A stretch of DNA of 64,000 nt from Pectinatus cerevisiiphilus (GCF_004341685.1 NZ_SMAA01000002.1:62001-126000); one strand, 5' to 3'; numbered from the stretch's first letter, positions 45,765 to 55,169 are shown. The notes: generated by a model not told the origin, from the letters alone. A program made the numbers and translations.

Positions 45765-45795
45765 TTGACAGTACAATAGGTATATAGTTTAAAAT
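45765..45795 (+). promoter_or_regulatory. MerR-type promoter 3 (19-bp spacer)
   Basis: TTGACA at 45765-45770, 19-bp spacer, TAAAAT at 45790-45795. The spacer contains GGTATATAGTT. It is the nearer of two tandem promoters for the permease gene. Confidence 0.75.
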
Positions 45796-45848
45796 GGCAG
45801 TTTATTTGTACACATTAAATTTGCCTAAACGTTTCGAGGAGGTTTCAG

Positions 45849-46880
45849 ATGCTGTCAAGCAGACATAATAAAAATATTTTTCTTCTGTTTCTCATTTTCT
45901 TTTTAATTGTAGTTTCTCTTATCTCATTGTCCTATGGACAAATAAATATACCGTTAAAGAATACTTTAGCAACAGTTTTATATCATTTGGGAATGTGGGA
46001 TGGAGACAATGCATTTACTAAGGAACAGGATGCAGTTATTTGGTTTATCCGCATGCCGCGTGTATTGATTGGCATAATGGTAGGAGCTGGTTTGGGAATT
46101 TCAGGTGCAGTAATGCAGGGGCTCTTTAATAATCCTTTGGTCGATCCTGGGATTACTGGTGTTTCCGCAGGTGCAGCAGCAGGGGCAGTGCTGGCTATTG
46201 CATTAGGCTGGTCAGCGGAAAATATTTTAGTAATGCCAATGTTCGCGCTGGGGGGGAGTATTAGTGCGGTGTTTTTAACTGTTTTTCTGGCAATGCGCAG
46301 AGGAAAAATTCCGGTAATGACGCTGCTTTTAGCGGGCGTGGTTGTAGGGATGCTGCTGGGAGCGGTTACGGCAGGTATTTTGACAGTGATGAATGAACAA
46401 AAGCTGCAAAGTTATTTGTTTTGGATTATTGGTGGACTAGATTACAGGCGGTGGGAACATGTTTATATTGCGGTGCCGCCTATATTGACAGGCATTTTGA
46501 TTATGTTGGCTGCCGCGCGGCATTTAAATGTATTGGCTATGGGAGAAACTGAGGCGCGAGCCGTAGGTATGGCAGTACTGCCGTTTCGCATGGGAATTAT
46601 GTTAACGGCAGCAGCGGTTACAGCCGTATCAGTTTGTGTGAGCGGTAATATAGGTTTTGTAGGTTTAATTATACCGCATATGATGCGAATTCTACTTGGT
46701 CCGGATCATCGTCTGCTTTTGCCTGCCAGTGCTTTGGCCGGGGCGGTTTTTTTGGTGGGCTGCGATTTATTGGGGCGTGTGATAATTCCTCCGGCCGAAA
46801 TACGTGTGGGGATTATGACGGCACTAATCGGTGCACCATATTTTTTGTATCTGCTGAGAAGGATGCAAAGAAATTTTTAG
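45849..46880 (+). CDS. FecCD/BtuC-type ABC transporter permease
   Basis: 343 residues, about ten membrane segments. 'PRVLIGIMVGAGLGISGAVM', 'NPLVDPGITGVSAGAAAGA' and the coupling region 'GNIGFVGLIIPHMMRILLGPDH' are the family landmarks. GGAGG nine bases before ATG. Probable channel of the importer whose ATPase and binding protein are at 41775 and 43685; having its own MerR-type promoters keeps it coordinated although the MerR gene separates it. Confidence 0.9.
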   Translation: MLSSRHNKNIFLLFLIFFLIVVSLISLSYGQINIPLKNTLATVLYHLGMWDGDNAFTKEQDAVIWFIRMPRVLIGIMVGAGLGISGAVMQGLFNNPLVDPGITGVSAGAAAGAVLAIALGWSAENILVMPMFALGGSISAVFLTVFLAMRRGKIPVMTLLLAGVVVGMLLGAVTAGILTVMNEQKLQSYLFWIIGGLDYRRWEHVYIAVPPILTGILIMLAAARHLNVLAMGETEARAVGMAVLPFRMGIMLTAAAVTAVSVCVSGNIGFVGLIIPHMMRILLGPDHRLLLPASALAGAVFLVGCDLLGRVIIPPAEIRVGIMTALIGAPYFLYLLRRMQRNF

Positions 46881-46931
46881 AGTGTATGGCTTGAAAATAG
46901 TTATTCAAAGTCGGTTTTGTGGATAATTATA

Positions 46932-46971
46932 ACGAAAGCACCTGCCGTAGATGCAGGTGCTTTCGTCTTTT
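46932..46971 (+). terminator. Terminator after the permease gene
   Basis: ACGAAAGCACCTGC / GCAGGTGCTTTCGT with a 7-base loop, followed by CTTTTC. Confidence 0.88.
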
Positions 46972-47046
46972 CATGAGTAACACACTTTTTTATCTATATG
47001 AAATATAAGTGGTAAGCAGTAGGAATACTATTTTAATAGTAGGATG

Positions 47047-47550
47047 TCAGCAGGTATGTTGCTGGAGTGGATCTGGACCGAAACGATTAGGCCCAGAAGT
47101 CCCTGGTTTTAGTAGTAATATAAAGCTTATAATAATATTAGCTATAGGAACCAATGACCACAGCATAAACCAGCCAGATTTATTTATATCATGGCAACGC
47201 CGAATTGACAGCATGATTTGTAAAACGGACGCGGGAATATAAATAAAAAAGTTAAGTATAGCATTATCTGCTACTAGGGCGAGGCAGCTAAAAGCAAATA
47301 TAAAGAGCCCGCGTAAAATATACCGTTGGCGGTTTAACCGCCCTGAAATTTGGAAAAACATTTCTCTGAGCTGGGAGGATGTATTCATAGATGGGGCTGT
47401 CTTTGAAGAATCAACAACAGGTGGAGAATTTTGCGGAACAGAGCTGGATGGCTGTGATTGTACTGAAGTATTTAATGCAGCACCGCATTTTGGACAAAAA
47501 TTAGCTGTATCCTTGATAGGAAAACCACATTGTGGACAAAAATTATTCAT
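47047..47550 (-). CDS. Zinc-ribbon + DUF805 membrane protein
   Basis: 167 residues. A zinc ribbon (Cys5, Cys8, Cys19, Cys22) and a Ser/Pro-rich linker precede a DUF805 membrane domain (about 65-160) with 'SGRLNRQRYILRG', 'IRRCHDINKSGWF' and the ending 'NRFGPDP'. Function of DUF805 proteins is unknown. First of a group of eight zinc-ribbon proteins; its paralogue is at 55170-55739 on the other strand. Confidence 0.82.
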   Translation of the reverse strand: MNNFCPQCGFPIKDTANFCPKCGAALNTSVQSQPSSSVPQNSPPVVDSSKTAPSMNTSSQLREMFFQISGRLNRQRYILRGLFIFAFSCLALVADNAILNFFIYIPASVLQIMLSIRRCHDINKSGWFMLWSLVPIANIIISFILLLKPGTSGPNRFGPDPLQQHTC

Positions 47551-47581
47551 AAATGTTCCTTTTTTAAGATGTAATTATGAT

Positions 47582-48421
47582 TTAGAGTTTAAGATTGTGG
47601 GCATTGGCATTATCATGTAGTGCTGACATTTCTGTTAATACGAGGTTTGCCATATCAACATTTTTTTGTTCATATAGATAACCTTGAAGATGAGATGGGT
47701 TACTGCCAACACCAGTAGTGAGTTTTCCGGGGATGACATTTCCGTTACTGTCTAATGTATATAATGCAAAAACAGGGATTGTATGTGTAGTGCCTGTCCA
47801 AGCACCAGCTTGTGAATCTTTATCATGTGTATCATTATCTATTGTCATTTTAAATAAAACATGGTTTAATGTTCCGCTATTACGTTTTTCTACAAAATTA
47901 TATAAATCAAGTGTAGAATCTATAGCACCTATTCTGTCATTTTTAATATCCCATACTAAAAAACGATGTCCTTTTCCACCCACAATATTTAAACAACCTG
48001 TTGGATCATGCCCATATGACGTGGCTTCTACCGTACCAATAATACCTCTTGCCTTGAATTCTTGTTGAACGATATTTATAGGGTCTTGGCTTTGAGGTGT
48101 TTGGGGAGGCGTTGCTGTTGATGCTGCTGTTGTTTCTGTTGGTGCTGGTTCGCTATTATTTTCAGCTGAGGCGGGTCCTTTTGCGGAGAGGGCATGTATT
48201 GTATAGTAGGTTCCGCCACCGATACCGATAATGAGTATAGCGATTACAATACCGATTAGAGTTTTTTTATAGCGCGCTATGGTACCGGCTGGTTGAGTAA
48301 CATTCATGTCTGTTGATGGGATTTTGGTTCCCTTATTAATGAGTAAGGGTGTACCGCAGGTAGGACAAAATTTTTCATCTTCTGTGATGGGAGTACCACA
48401 TTTCTCACAAAATTTACTCAT
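47582..48421 (-). CDS. Zinc-ribbon, single-pass membrane protein with paralogues in the cluster (type X)
   Basis: 279 residues. Zinc ribbon (Cys5, Cys8, Cys19, Cys22), one membrane segment (about 52-74), a Thr/Pro/Gln-rich linker (about 80-112), and a globular C-terminal domain with 'WTGTTHTIPVFALY', 'GNVIPGKL' and 'YEQKNVDMANLVLTEM'. The same domain occurs in the products at 53724-54575 and 57733-58584. With the ribbon inside the cell the domain would be outside. Function unknown. GGAGC precedes the start. Confidence 0.8.
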   Translation of the reverse strand: MSKFCEKCGTPITEDEKFCPTCGTPLLINKGTKIPSTDMNVTQPAGTIARYKKTLIGIVIAILIIGIGGGTYYTIHALSAKGPASAENNSEPAPTETTAASTATPPQTPQSQDPINIVQQEFKARGIIGTVEATSYGHDPTGCLNIVGGKGHRFLVWDIKNDRIGAIDSTLDLYNFVEKRNSGTLNHVLFKMTIDNDTHDKDSQAGAWTGTTHTIPVFALYTLDSNGNVIPGKLTTGVGSNPSHLQGYLYEQKNVDMANLVLTEMSALHDNANAHNLKL

Positions 48422-48518
48422 AATATTAGCTCCTTTGCAATGAGGAAAGACGATATGTTTAAAATCTTTATTGATGTGTGTAATGGAAAATATCTATATG
48501 GGATATAGTCGGGGATAC

Positions 48519-49208
48519 TTATTCATTCACTTTATCTGATTGTATTTCAATAGTGATATCAGTAGGGTCCTTTTGTTCTACGATGCCTACACATGTTCCA
48601 GAAGCAGATACGAAATCTCCATTATTAATTTTATTGACTTGTGATACTTTTTCTTTATCAACATCGATGACGATAGAAAAATTTTTTCCTGCGGCATTAC
48701 GGTTATAGATTTGTAATCCGTAGTCCTGGGCGTTGTCAAATTGCCCTTTGTGGCTAAGAGTGCCAGTTATTTCTACATGTTTACCTTTGTATTTCTTTTC
48801 GGCACTAGCCTGGTCTCGAATATAATCATTGGCCATGTCTGTTGCTTTGACAGAAATAGTCGATACTGGGGAACCCTTGCCCAAATAAGCAATAAGGCCT
48901 ATGGAGAGGCAAATTACAGCTAAGACAATGAGAACGATTGTTATATATTTGTGTTTTACAGGACTGTTTTCCTTTTGCGTATAAGTGAAGTTGGGTGAAG
49001 AATTAGAAGTGCTTTGAGGTTGGGCAGACGGGGAAACTGCCTCTGGATGGATAGCTGCACCGCACTGCGTACAAAATTTGGTTCCTTCCGACAAAGTGGC
49101 ATGACATGCCGGACATATTTCTATAACGGGTTGTTTAGTTCCACATTCAGTACAAAATGTAGCTTCATCGTGTAATAGAGCACCACAATGGGGACATTTT
49201 TTTGACAT
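48519..49208 (-). CDS. Double zinc-ribbon membrane protein with OB-fold-like domain
   Basis: 229 residues. Two zinc ribbons (Cys5/8/19/22 and Cys32/35/46/49), one membrane segment (about 90-110), then a tRNA_anti-like OB-type domain ('MANDYIRDQASAEKKYKGK', 'VEITGTL', 'GDFVSASGTCVGI'). Its paralogue at 56646-57518 has three ribbons. Function unknown. GGAGCG precedes the ATG. Confidence 0.8.
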   Translation of the reverse strand: MSKKCPHCGALLHDEATFCTECGTKQPVIEICPACHATLSEGTKFCTQCGAAIHPEAVSPSAQPQSTSNSSPNFTYTQKENSPVKHKYITIVLIVLAVICLSIGLIAYLGKGSPVSTISVKATDMANDYIRDQASAEKKYKGKHVEITGTLSHKGQFDNAQDYGLQIYNRNAAGKNFSIVIDVDKEKVSQVNKINNGDFVSASGTCVGIVEQKDPTDITIEIQSDKVNE

Positions 49209-49845
49209 AAAAATCGCTCCTTTAATTTACAATGTGTATTTTATTCGAGGGGAATGTCTTAGTAAATAGAAAAATGAAAAATGCACTGAGGATTGTATAA
49301 TTATCTTTTAGAGTGGTTTTTCCCCGATAATGCGGCGATTTCATAATCATCGGTGATTTTTCCGTAAGCGTGAGAAAATTGTGACTGCATTGACATGACG
49401 CGTTTATTTCTTATACTGTTATCTATATGGGAATATCCGGGGATGGGTATTTTCCTTTGTAAAGGGTATTTTTTATTTAATAGTATGAATGAGTTGCTTT
49501 TTGTGTTGAAGGGGGATTCATTCAGTGTACTAGGCGAAGTGTAAAGGATCAAATTCATCTTAAAATGTGTTCATCGTTCGTATATAACGTTTTTTAGTAA
49601 TTATAATTAAGCTGATATTTACATTATACTAATTATTAAAGACATATTTTGTCATAAAACTAAAAATTTTTCATATAAAGTGTTTTTTTATAATACAATA
49701 TAAAAATTAATGGTGGATGATGTTATTTAATTGATTATTAAAAAAATGCGTGATAAATTTTTGCCTTTTTACAAACGGGGAGTAGATAGACAAATATTGT
49801 CTGCTTGTTGTTCTATAATAATTTTATATTAAGTTAGAAAAGAGG
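49209..49845. other. Intergenic region between divergent zinc-ribbon and WYL genes
   Basis: 637 bases, very AT-rich beyond 49560. A minus-strand frame at 49301-49558 (85 codons) has no ribosome site and no recognisable domain, so I do not call it. A TATAAT near 49815 could serve the WYL gene. No structured RNA was recognised. Confidence 0.5.
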
Positions 49846-50865
49846 ATGATGAATATTTCGAAAAGTAGTCGCATATTAGAGTTGTATAAAATGCTTCAGA
49901 TGGGACAAGTCGTCAATAAGCAAGAGATGGCAATTATTTATAAGGTAAGTGATCGGTCTATCCAGCGTGATTTGGATACCATTCGTAACTTTTTTTCTGA
50001 CCAATGTGTAAAAAAAGGTGTTATACAGGAAGTTGAATATGATAAAAAATTAAATGGATATCATTTAATAACAGAGGATGTAGAATATCTCACGGAAGGT
50101 GAACTGCTGGCTATTTGTAAAATTTTAATTGAAAGCAGGGCTTTTTCTAAAGAGAAATTAAAATCTCTTTTGAATAAAATACTAAAAAGATGTATGACCA
50201 TAAAGGATTGCAAGAAAATAGTTGACTATATAGCCAATGAACTGTTTGCTTATATAGATCCGAAACATGTTTCTGCTGATACGGAACGGCTTTGGGAAAT
50301 AGCAGAAGCAATACAGCATAAACAAATTATAGAATTTACTTATGCTGGACTGAACCAGACAGAAGCTAAACTTCATAGAATAATGCCGGTAGGGATTTTG
50401 TTTTCGGAATATTATTTTTATATTATGGGCATTATTAATGATAGTGAAAAAAGAAAACATTTTCATTTAAAAGATGACCAATCCCCTACTATTTATCGAA
50501 TAGATAGAATTAAATCTATTAACATCCTTAAAGAAACTTTTAAGATTGCTTATCGAAATAAATTTAAAGAGGGTGAATATAAGAATAGAACACAATATAT
50601 GTTTGGTGGAAAAACACAGCGTATTCGGTTCCGGTATTTTGGAGCATCTATTGAAGCGGTTTTGGACAGGTTGCCTACGGCAACTGTTATAAAGGAAAAA
50701 GGAAGCCGCCATGTCATAGAGGCAGAGGTATTCGGGACAGGAATACTTATGTGGTTGTTAAGCCAAGGACGTAAGGTCGAAGTCTTATCACCACCGCAGC
50801 TGCGGACTGCTTGGGAAGAAGAGGCAAAAGCTATTGTGGCTATGGCGATGAAAGGAGCAAGCTGA
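49846..50865 (+). CDS. HTH-WYL transcriptional regulator
   Basis: 339 residues. N-terminal winged helix (about 8-70, 'MAIIYKVSDRSIQRDLDTIR'), a central linker, and a WYL-type domain (about 145-225, 'IIEFTYAGLNQTEAKLHRIM', 'YYFYIMGI') plus a C-terminal extension. WYL regulators bind nucleic acids or nucleotides and often control defence or stress genes. It lies at the divergence point between the two zinc-ribbon sets and may regulate them (inference). Start ATG 49846 or 49849 after AAAGAGG. Confidence 0.85.
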   Translation: MMNISKSSRILELYKMLQMGQVVNKQEMAIIYKVSDRSIQRDLDTIRNFFSDQCVKKGVIQEVEYDKKLNGYHLITEDVEYLTEGELLAICKILIESRAFSKEKLKSLLNKILKRCMTIKDCKKIVDYIANELFAYIDPKHVSADTERLWEIAEAIQHKQIIEFTYAGLNQTEAKLHRIMPVGILFSEYYFYIMGIINDSEKRKHFHLKDDQSPTIYRIDRIKSINILKETFKIAYRNKFKEGEYKNRTQYMFGGKTQRIRFRYFGASIEAVLDRLPTATVIKEKGSRHVIEAEVFGTGILMWLLSQGRKVEVLSPPQLRTAWEEEAKAIVAMAMKGAS

Positions 50866-51082
50866 TAGTAGAGGGGAAGGAATGTGTTGAAATAGACATA
50901 TAGATGTAAGATGAGAATGTGATTAGAATTGAAAAATTATGAGTATATACAGGAGCTTTAAACGAAAATCACATTCATATAATCTGATATGAAGCTGATT
51001 GTGTACAGGATTGTTGGTTAGTAAAGGAAAATAACGGGGAATCCCCATTTTTGTGAAATTTATGAAAAGGAATTCGATTTTT

Positions 51083-51739
51083 ATGAAAAAATTATTAAAA
51101 ATGTTTGTATTTGGTGTGTTTGTGATAGGATTGTTCTGCATACCATCTATGGCAGCAGCACAAGAAACTAGTTTTCTCACACCTAAAGGATATGATTATC
51201 TGCCCGGAGCCAATAAGAAGAATCAATTAAACACCACTTATGATGGTGAACAACTTAAATTTATCGAATATACTAGAGCTGGGTTATTGAAATTAATGAG
51301 TCGAGATAATAATAATGATTATTTATCGTTTACTAATTTTGATGGAAAGGATTATAATAGCGGAGTAACCTATGGCATTCGCAAAATTGAAACCATAAAT
51401 CCTAAGATGACTTTTTTTGAAATCACAGCAAGTCGTGGAGCGCATGGTAAAAATTGTGGGTATTGGATTATTGGTAAACATAACGGGCAATGGGTAACAT
51501 ATATCTCTCTTGATAATTTGGCAGCTATGGGATATACATCTGGAAAATGGCATACTATACGGACCAATATTAATAGTGACGAAACAGGTCGACTGATTTT
51601 CATTAGCAGTCATACCTACATGCCGCCAGGGGCAAAATACGGATATCAAAGTCGTTCTGTTAACGATTTTAAAATACAATTATTCTGGGATCAGGATGCG
51701 CAATGGTTTGGTATGAAAAGTTTAGAAAATTTATCGTAA
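51083..51739 (+). CDS. Secreted protein of unknown family
   Basis: 218 residues from the ATG at 51083 (AAAAGGAATT upstream), with a signal peptide (1-26, ending 'PSMAAAQ'). The mature part is mixed alpha/beta, rich in Tyr, Gly, Asn and Trp, with two short aromatic motifs near 'GKNCGYWIIGKHNGQW'. I do not recognise the family. It is 18 bases upstream of the acyltransferase gene and probably co-transcribed, so a cell-surface role is plausible. Confidence 0.7.
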   Translation: MKKLLKMFVFGVFVIGLFCIPSMAAAQETSFLTPKGYDYLPGANKKNQLNTTYDGEQLKFIEYTRAGLLKLMSRDNNNDYLSFTNFDGKDYNSGVTYGIRKIETINPKMTFFEITASRGAHGKNCGYWIIGKHNGQWVTYISLDNLAAMGYTSGKWHTIRTNINSDETGRLIFISSHTYMPPGAKYGYQSRSVNDFKIQLFWDQDAQWFGMKSLENLS

Positions 51740-51757
51740 TAGGGGTTTTAGCATTTT

Positions 51758-53065
51758 ATGAGCAATAGTCGCAGCAAAGGGATGATCTACGATTCAGGAC
51801 ATTCTTTTAATCGGGATCATATTTTAGGGTTAGATGCGTTACGCACACTGGCAATTGTAGGCGTGACGCTGTTTCATATCTTTCCAGATGTAGTAAAGGG
51901 CGGTTACCTGGGAGTATCATTATTTTTCGTTCTTACAGGATATTTGCTTGCTTTTACAAGTAAAAAAGAATGGCAAGCCAAATCGTTTAGTCTTGTCAAT
52001 TATTATTTAAAAAGGATTAAACGTATTTATCCATCGCTTCTTATTGTCATATTTACTACATTAGGCATTTATCATTTTTTTGCCACTGATGCAATTACAG
52101 GAATACGGGCAGAAGTAATTTCTATTGTATTGGGATATAACAACTGGTGGCAGATTGCGCAAAATGCGGATTATTTTACAAGGATTACAAATGCGTCACC
52201 ATTTACACATTTGTGGTTTATGGGAATAGAATTACAATATTATTTAGTCTGGCCGATAATTTTTTTAGTATACATTTTAATTGTAAAAATACGAGGAAAA
52301 TATGACGACGGTGTAATAGCAATTGCTCTTTTGGGGATAGCCGCTTCAATATTAATGCCCTTACTGTATCACGAAGGAGCAGATATAACACGCCTTTATT
52401 ATGGTACAGACACTAGAGTATACGCTTTGTTTTTTGGCGCAGCGATGGGGTTATACAACAAGAACGAGCGAAATATAACAACACGTAGAGGTGGGCATGG
52501 CATATTTAAATGTGGCTTGTTCGTTTTTTTATTGATAGGTGTAATTACTGCTTATTATCTTATGGACGGACAGGATGCTTTTGTTTATCAAGGTGGAATG
52601 TTACTTGCGACGGTAGGATTTTGTGTTTTGCTCAGTATTGTGGCAGATCGTGGCATGAATATAGGAATTTATTTAGATACAGCAATTTTTCGCTGGATTG
52701 GTAAGAAAAGTTATGGAATTTTCCTTTGGCAGTATCCTGTTATCTATCTCTTTAACTATAAGGGGTGGAATAAATATCCTTTGTATGAAGTGATAGAAAT
52801 AGCTGCGATAGTATTGCTGGCTATTTGGTCAGACGCTGTAGCTAAATTTATATTGAAACAAAAATTGCCTTATATCGGCAGACGGTTTGTTATTATCCAA
52901 TGTGTTGTGTTTATGGTAATTACAGTAAGTGGTGTTAGCTTGATGGGCTACGGCTGTGAAGAAATTGTCGCGTCTGCTTTTAGTAGAGATGTTGATACCA
53001 AGTTACAAGATAAGCTTGCAGAAAATAAAGCAGACATGCAGGAGCAAAATGGATTAAGCAGTTAG
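51758..53065 (+). CDS. OatA-like acyltransferase, N-terminal membrane half (ends at an in-frame amber codon)
   Basis: 435 residues of acyltransferase-3 fold: 'LGLDALRTLAIVGVTLFHIF', 'GVSLFFVLTGYLLAF' and about ten membrane segments. OatA-type enzymes O-acetylate peptidoglycan or other surface glycans: the membrane half carries acetyl groups outwards and an SGNH half transfers them. The stop TAG at 53063-53065 is in the same frame as the SGNH part at 53105-53608, with no other stop between. The intact product would be about 617 residues, the usual OatA size. Confidence 0.82.
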   Translation: MSNSRSKGMIYDSGHSFNRDHILGLDALRTLAIVGVTLFHIFPDVVKGGYLGVSLFFVLTGYLLAFTSKKEWQAKSFSLVNYYLKRIKRIYPSLLIVIFTTLGIYHFFATDAITGIRAEVISIVLGYNNWWQIAQNADYFTRITNASPFTHLWFMGIELQYYLVWPIIFLVYILIVKIRGKYDDGVIAIALLGIAASILMPLLYHEGADITRLYYGTDTRVYALFFGAAMGLYNKNERNITTRRGGHGIFKCGLFVFLLIGVITAYYLMDGQDAFVYQGGMLLATVGFCVLLSIVADRGMNIGIYLDTAIFRWIGKKSYGIFLWQYPVIYLFNYKGWNKYPLYEVIEIAAIVLLAIWSDAVAKFILKQKLPYIGRRFVIIQCVVFMVITVSGVSLMGYGCEEIVASAFSRDVDTKLQDKLAENKADMQEQNGLSS

Positions 53066-53608
53066 ATAGAACCTCAGGAACAACAAGATATATCACAAGT
53101 AAATTTGGATGGTGCAATCTGTATAGGTGACTCCGTTATGCTGGGGTCAGCAAAAGAAATTAGGCAAGTTTTGCCTGCCTGTTATATTGATGCGGAAGTA
53201 TCCCGCTATGTGGGCGGCGCTCTTGACGTAGCAAAGGATCTAGACGCACAAGGAAAATTAGGTAATATTGTTGTTATTGCTTTGGGCACCAATGGGCCGA
53301 TTGCAGGGCAGGAACGCTATGAAGTGCAAACTAGAGAATTATTGGCATATCTGGGAAATGAAAGACATATTTTCTGGGTCAATGTTTATTGTCCAAACTT
53401 GACATGGCAAAATACTAATAATGAATATTTAGAAAACATGGCTAAAGAGCATAGTAATGTAACAATAGTTGATTGGTATAGCCTAATTTCAAATCATCCT
53501 GAATGGCTTGTAAATGACCATATCCATCCCAATGATGAAGGAACCGTCCAATATGCAAAATTGCTTCATGATACTATGGCTCAAACATTGGCAGTGCAAA
53601 CCGAATGA
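53066..53608 (+). pseudogene. SGNH acetyl-transferase/esterase half, in frame after the amber codon
   Basis: The frame continues from 53066 to 53608 and contains SGNH blocks: 'IGDSVMLGS' (catalytic Ser), 'ALGTNG' and 'NDHIHPND' (Asp/His). A possible TTG start at 53105 lacks a ribosome binding site. It is therefore either the downstream part of a gene broken by one nonsense mutation, or translated by read-through of TAG. The active-site residues are intact, which argues for a recent event or real read-through. Confidence 0.75.
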
Positions 53609-53723
53609 TCAGTTGCAGTAGGTGTTTAAAGTATAGAAAGATGGATAAAATGGTTATATATAAAGAGTATTATGGGAATTGGTAACATGAATTTGTATAA
53701 GATGTTTTATGTAAGGAAATGAT

Positions 53724-54575
53724 ATGGATAAATATTGTAGGAACTGCGGGGCAAAATTATCAGATTCAAGCAAATTTTGTTCTGAGTGTGGAACTAGAGT
53801 TAACAATACAGTCGATTCCAAGAGTGACTTTATAGAGACGGATATAAGCGGTAATAAAAAACGTATGTTAATTATGGCAACAGTATTAGTGGCTATTTTA
53901 GTAATCATAGGTGTTACAGTTGGTATATTTTGGTATGAAAAGACTAATGACAGTACGCCAGCACCTCAACCAACTGTGGTTGAACAAACCACTGGAACAC
54001 AAAGTACTCCAGAGTCCCAACCAGAAACTCAAGATTCTCCACCAGAAGAAAATATTCTCGATGCGACACAAAGAATTCTTTCAGGAGCATTAAGGCCAGA
54101 GCAAAAGGTAATAGCTTCTACTTTAGGGCATAATGAGAATGGATTTTTGGCATTAGTGAATGACAGTCATGGCAACTATAAGTTTATTATTTATGATAAA
54201 AATAATGATAGAATTGCCAAGGTCTATTTTTCAATGAAAACGTATAATTTTTATATTCAAAAATCATATAATACATTTGATCCGCTCATATGTTTATTAG
54301 AAATAGATGATGATGTACGTGATAATGATGAAGGTCTAGGTATTTGGAATGGTTCAAAACATACCTTTCCGATATATGCTCTTTTTAAAGTGGATCAATT
54401 GGGAAATGTAATACCAGGTATGTTATATAGTGGTTACGGCTTAAAACCAAGTCATTACCATGAAGTTTTAAAGGAACAGAAAAATGTCGATATGGTTAAT
54501 TTATTATTGACTGAGATGAAAACATTACATCAGTATATTGATGAGCACAATGTTTCAATTCCAGCATCGAATTGA
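53724..54575 (+). CDS. Zinc-ribbon, single-pass membrane protein type X, copy 2
   Basis: 283 residues. Zinc ribbon (Cys5, Cys8, Cys19, Cys22), membrane segment (about 52-72), Pro/Thr/Gln-rich linker (about 78-112), and the same C-terminal domain as 47582-48421 ('NGSKHTFPIYALF', 'GNVIPGMLYSGYG', 'EQKNVDMVNLLLTEMKTLHQ'). It is over 85 percent identical by eye to the product at 57733, and even the 60 bases upstream match. This is a segmental duplication. Function unknown. Confidence 0.82.
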   Translation: MDKYCRNCGAKLSDSSKFCSECGTRVNNTVDSKSDFIETDISGNKKRMLIMATVLVAILVIIGVTVGIFWYEKTNDSTPAPQPTVVEQTTGTQSTPESQPETQDSPPEENILDATQRILSGALRPEQKVIASTLGHNENGFLALVNDSHGNYKFIIYDKNNDRIAKVYFSMKTYNFYIQKSYNTFDPLICLLEIDDDVRDNDEGLGIWNGSKHTFPIYALFKVDQLGNVIPGMLYSGYGLKPSHYHEVLKEQKNVDMVNLLLTEMKTLHQYIDEHNVSIPASN

Positions 54576-54589
54576 TTGAGTAGCAAAAT

Positions 54590-54665
54590 GGTATTTAACT
54601 GTTAGAGAAAATAATGGACGTCTTATTAGAAGTGGGTATTATATGCATTTTCATAAATTGTTTTT
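54590..54665 (+). pseudogene. Remnant of a small secreted-protein gene start
   Basis: The bases after the type X gene resemble the 5' region and first codons of the intact gene at 58663 (GGTATTTAACTG..AGAGAAAA, then GTCTTATTAG, GGATTAT-like and CATAAATTG), with many changes. The match ends at 54665, exactly where a 35-bp repeat begins, so the duplicate was truncated there. Confidence 0.6.
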
Positions 54666-54735
54666 GGTTCTACACTATGTGTTGGGGTAAGCAAAAATTC
54701 GGTTCTATACTAAATGTTGGGGTAAGCAAAAATTC
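54666..54735. repeat. Tandem 35-bp repeat resembling an insertion-sequence end
   Basis: Two adjacent copies, each starting GGTTCTA and containing ATGTTGGGGTAAGC or close, with 3 differences in 35 bases (54666-54700 and 54701-54735). An inverted copy of the core (GCTTACTCCAACATT, 54738-54752) follows, then TTTTTTT, so it can also form a terminator-like hairpin. The GGTTCT start is reminiscent of ISL3-type ends; no transposase is present. Confidence 0.6.
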
Positions 54736-54851
54736 AAGCTTACTCCAACATTATTTTTTTCACTTAATTATGATATTGAATAAATAAGCATTATAGAGGA
54801 AACAAATGATTTCATTTTTCTGATATCATTCTATATTATGAGGTGAGCACA

Positions 54852-55085
54852 ATGTCTGCTAGATTAGTGCGAATGATCGGATTGCGGATTGTATATTACA
54901 GAAAAGTGCAAGGATATATGCAGCAACAATTGGCACAAAAAATTGACATAAGTTATAGTTGTTTAGGAAAAATAGAGTGTGGCAGATTAAAAAATTGTGC
55001 ATCATTACCATTATTAATAAAAATTGCTGATGGATTAGATATTAAACTAATTGATTTATTAAATGAGAATAATAAAATTTCATAA
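54852..55085 (+). CDS. Small XRE-type helix-turn-helix protein
   Basis: 77 residues forming one HTH_3 domain: 'RIVYYRKVQGYMQQQLAQ', 'ISYSCLGKIECG' and 'PLLIKIADGLDIKLIDLL'. Start ATG at 54852 with GAGGTG upstream, not the in-frame GTG at 54843. It probably regulates itself and neighbouring genes; a link to the zinc-ribbon genes that follow is only positional. Confidence 0.8.
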   Translation: MSARLVRMIGLRIVYYRKVQGYMQQQLAQKIDISYSCLGKIECGRLKNCASLPLLIKIADGLDIKLIDLLNENNKIS

Positions 55086-55169
55086 ATTGAGTATGTATAA
55101 GGTTATATTAAAAGCTTTTATTTCTAAGAGTTTTTATTTAAATATTTATCAAAGGGGGACTGAATTATT

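Noticed and set aside
49301-49558. 85-codon minus-strand frame
   Set aside because: No ribosome binding site, no signal or domain, and biased composition; kept as intergenic.
54666-54735. Repeat considered as a CRISPR array
   Set aside because: Only two directly adjacent copies without spacers, and no cas genes in the window.
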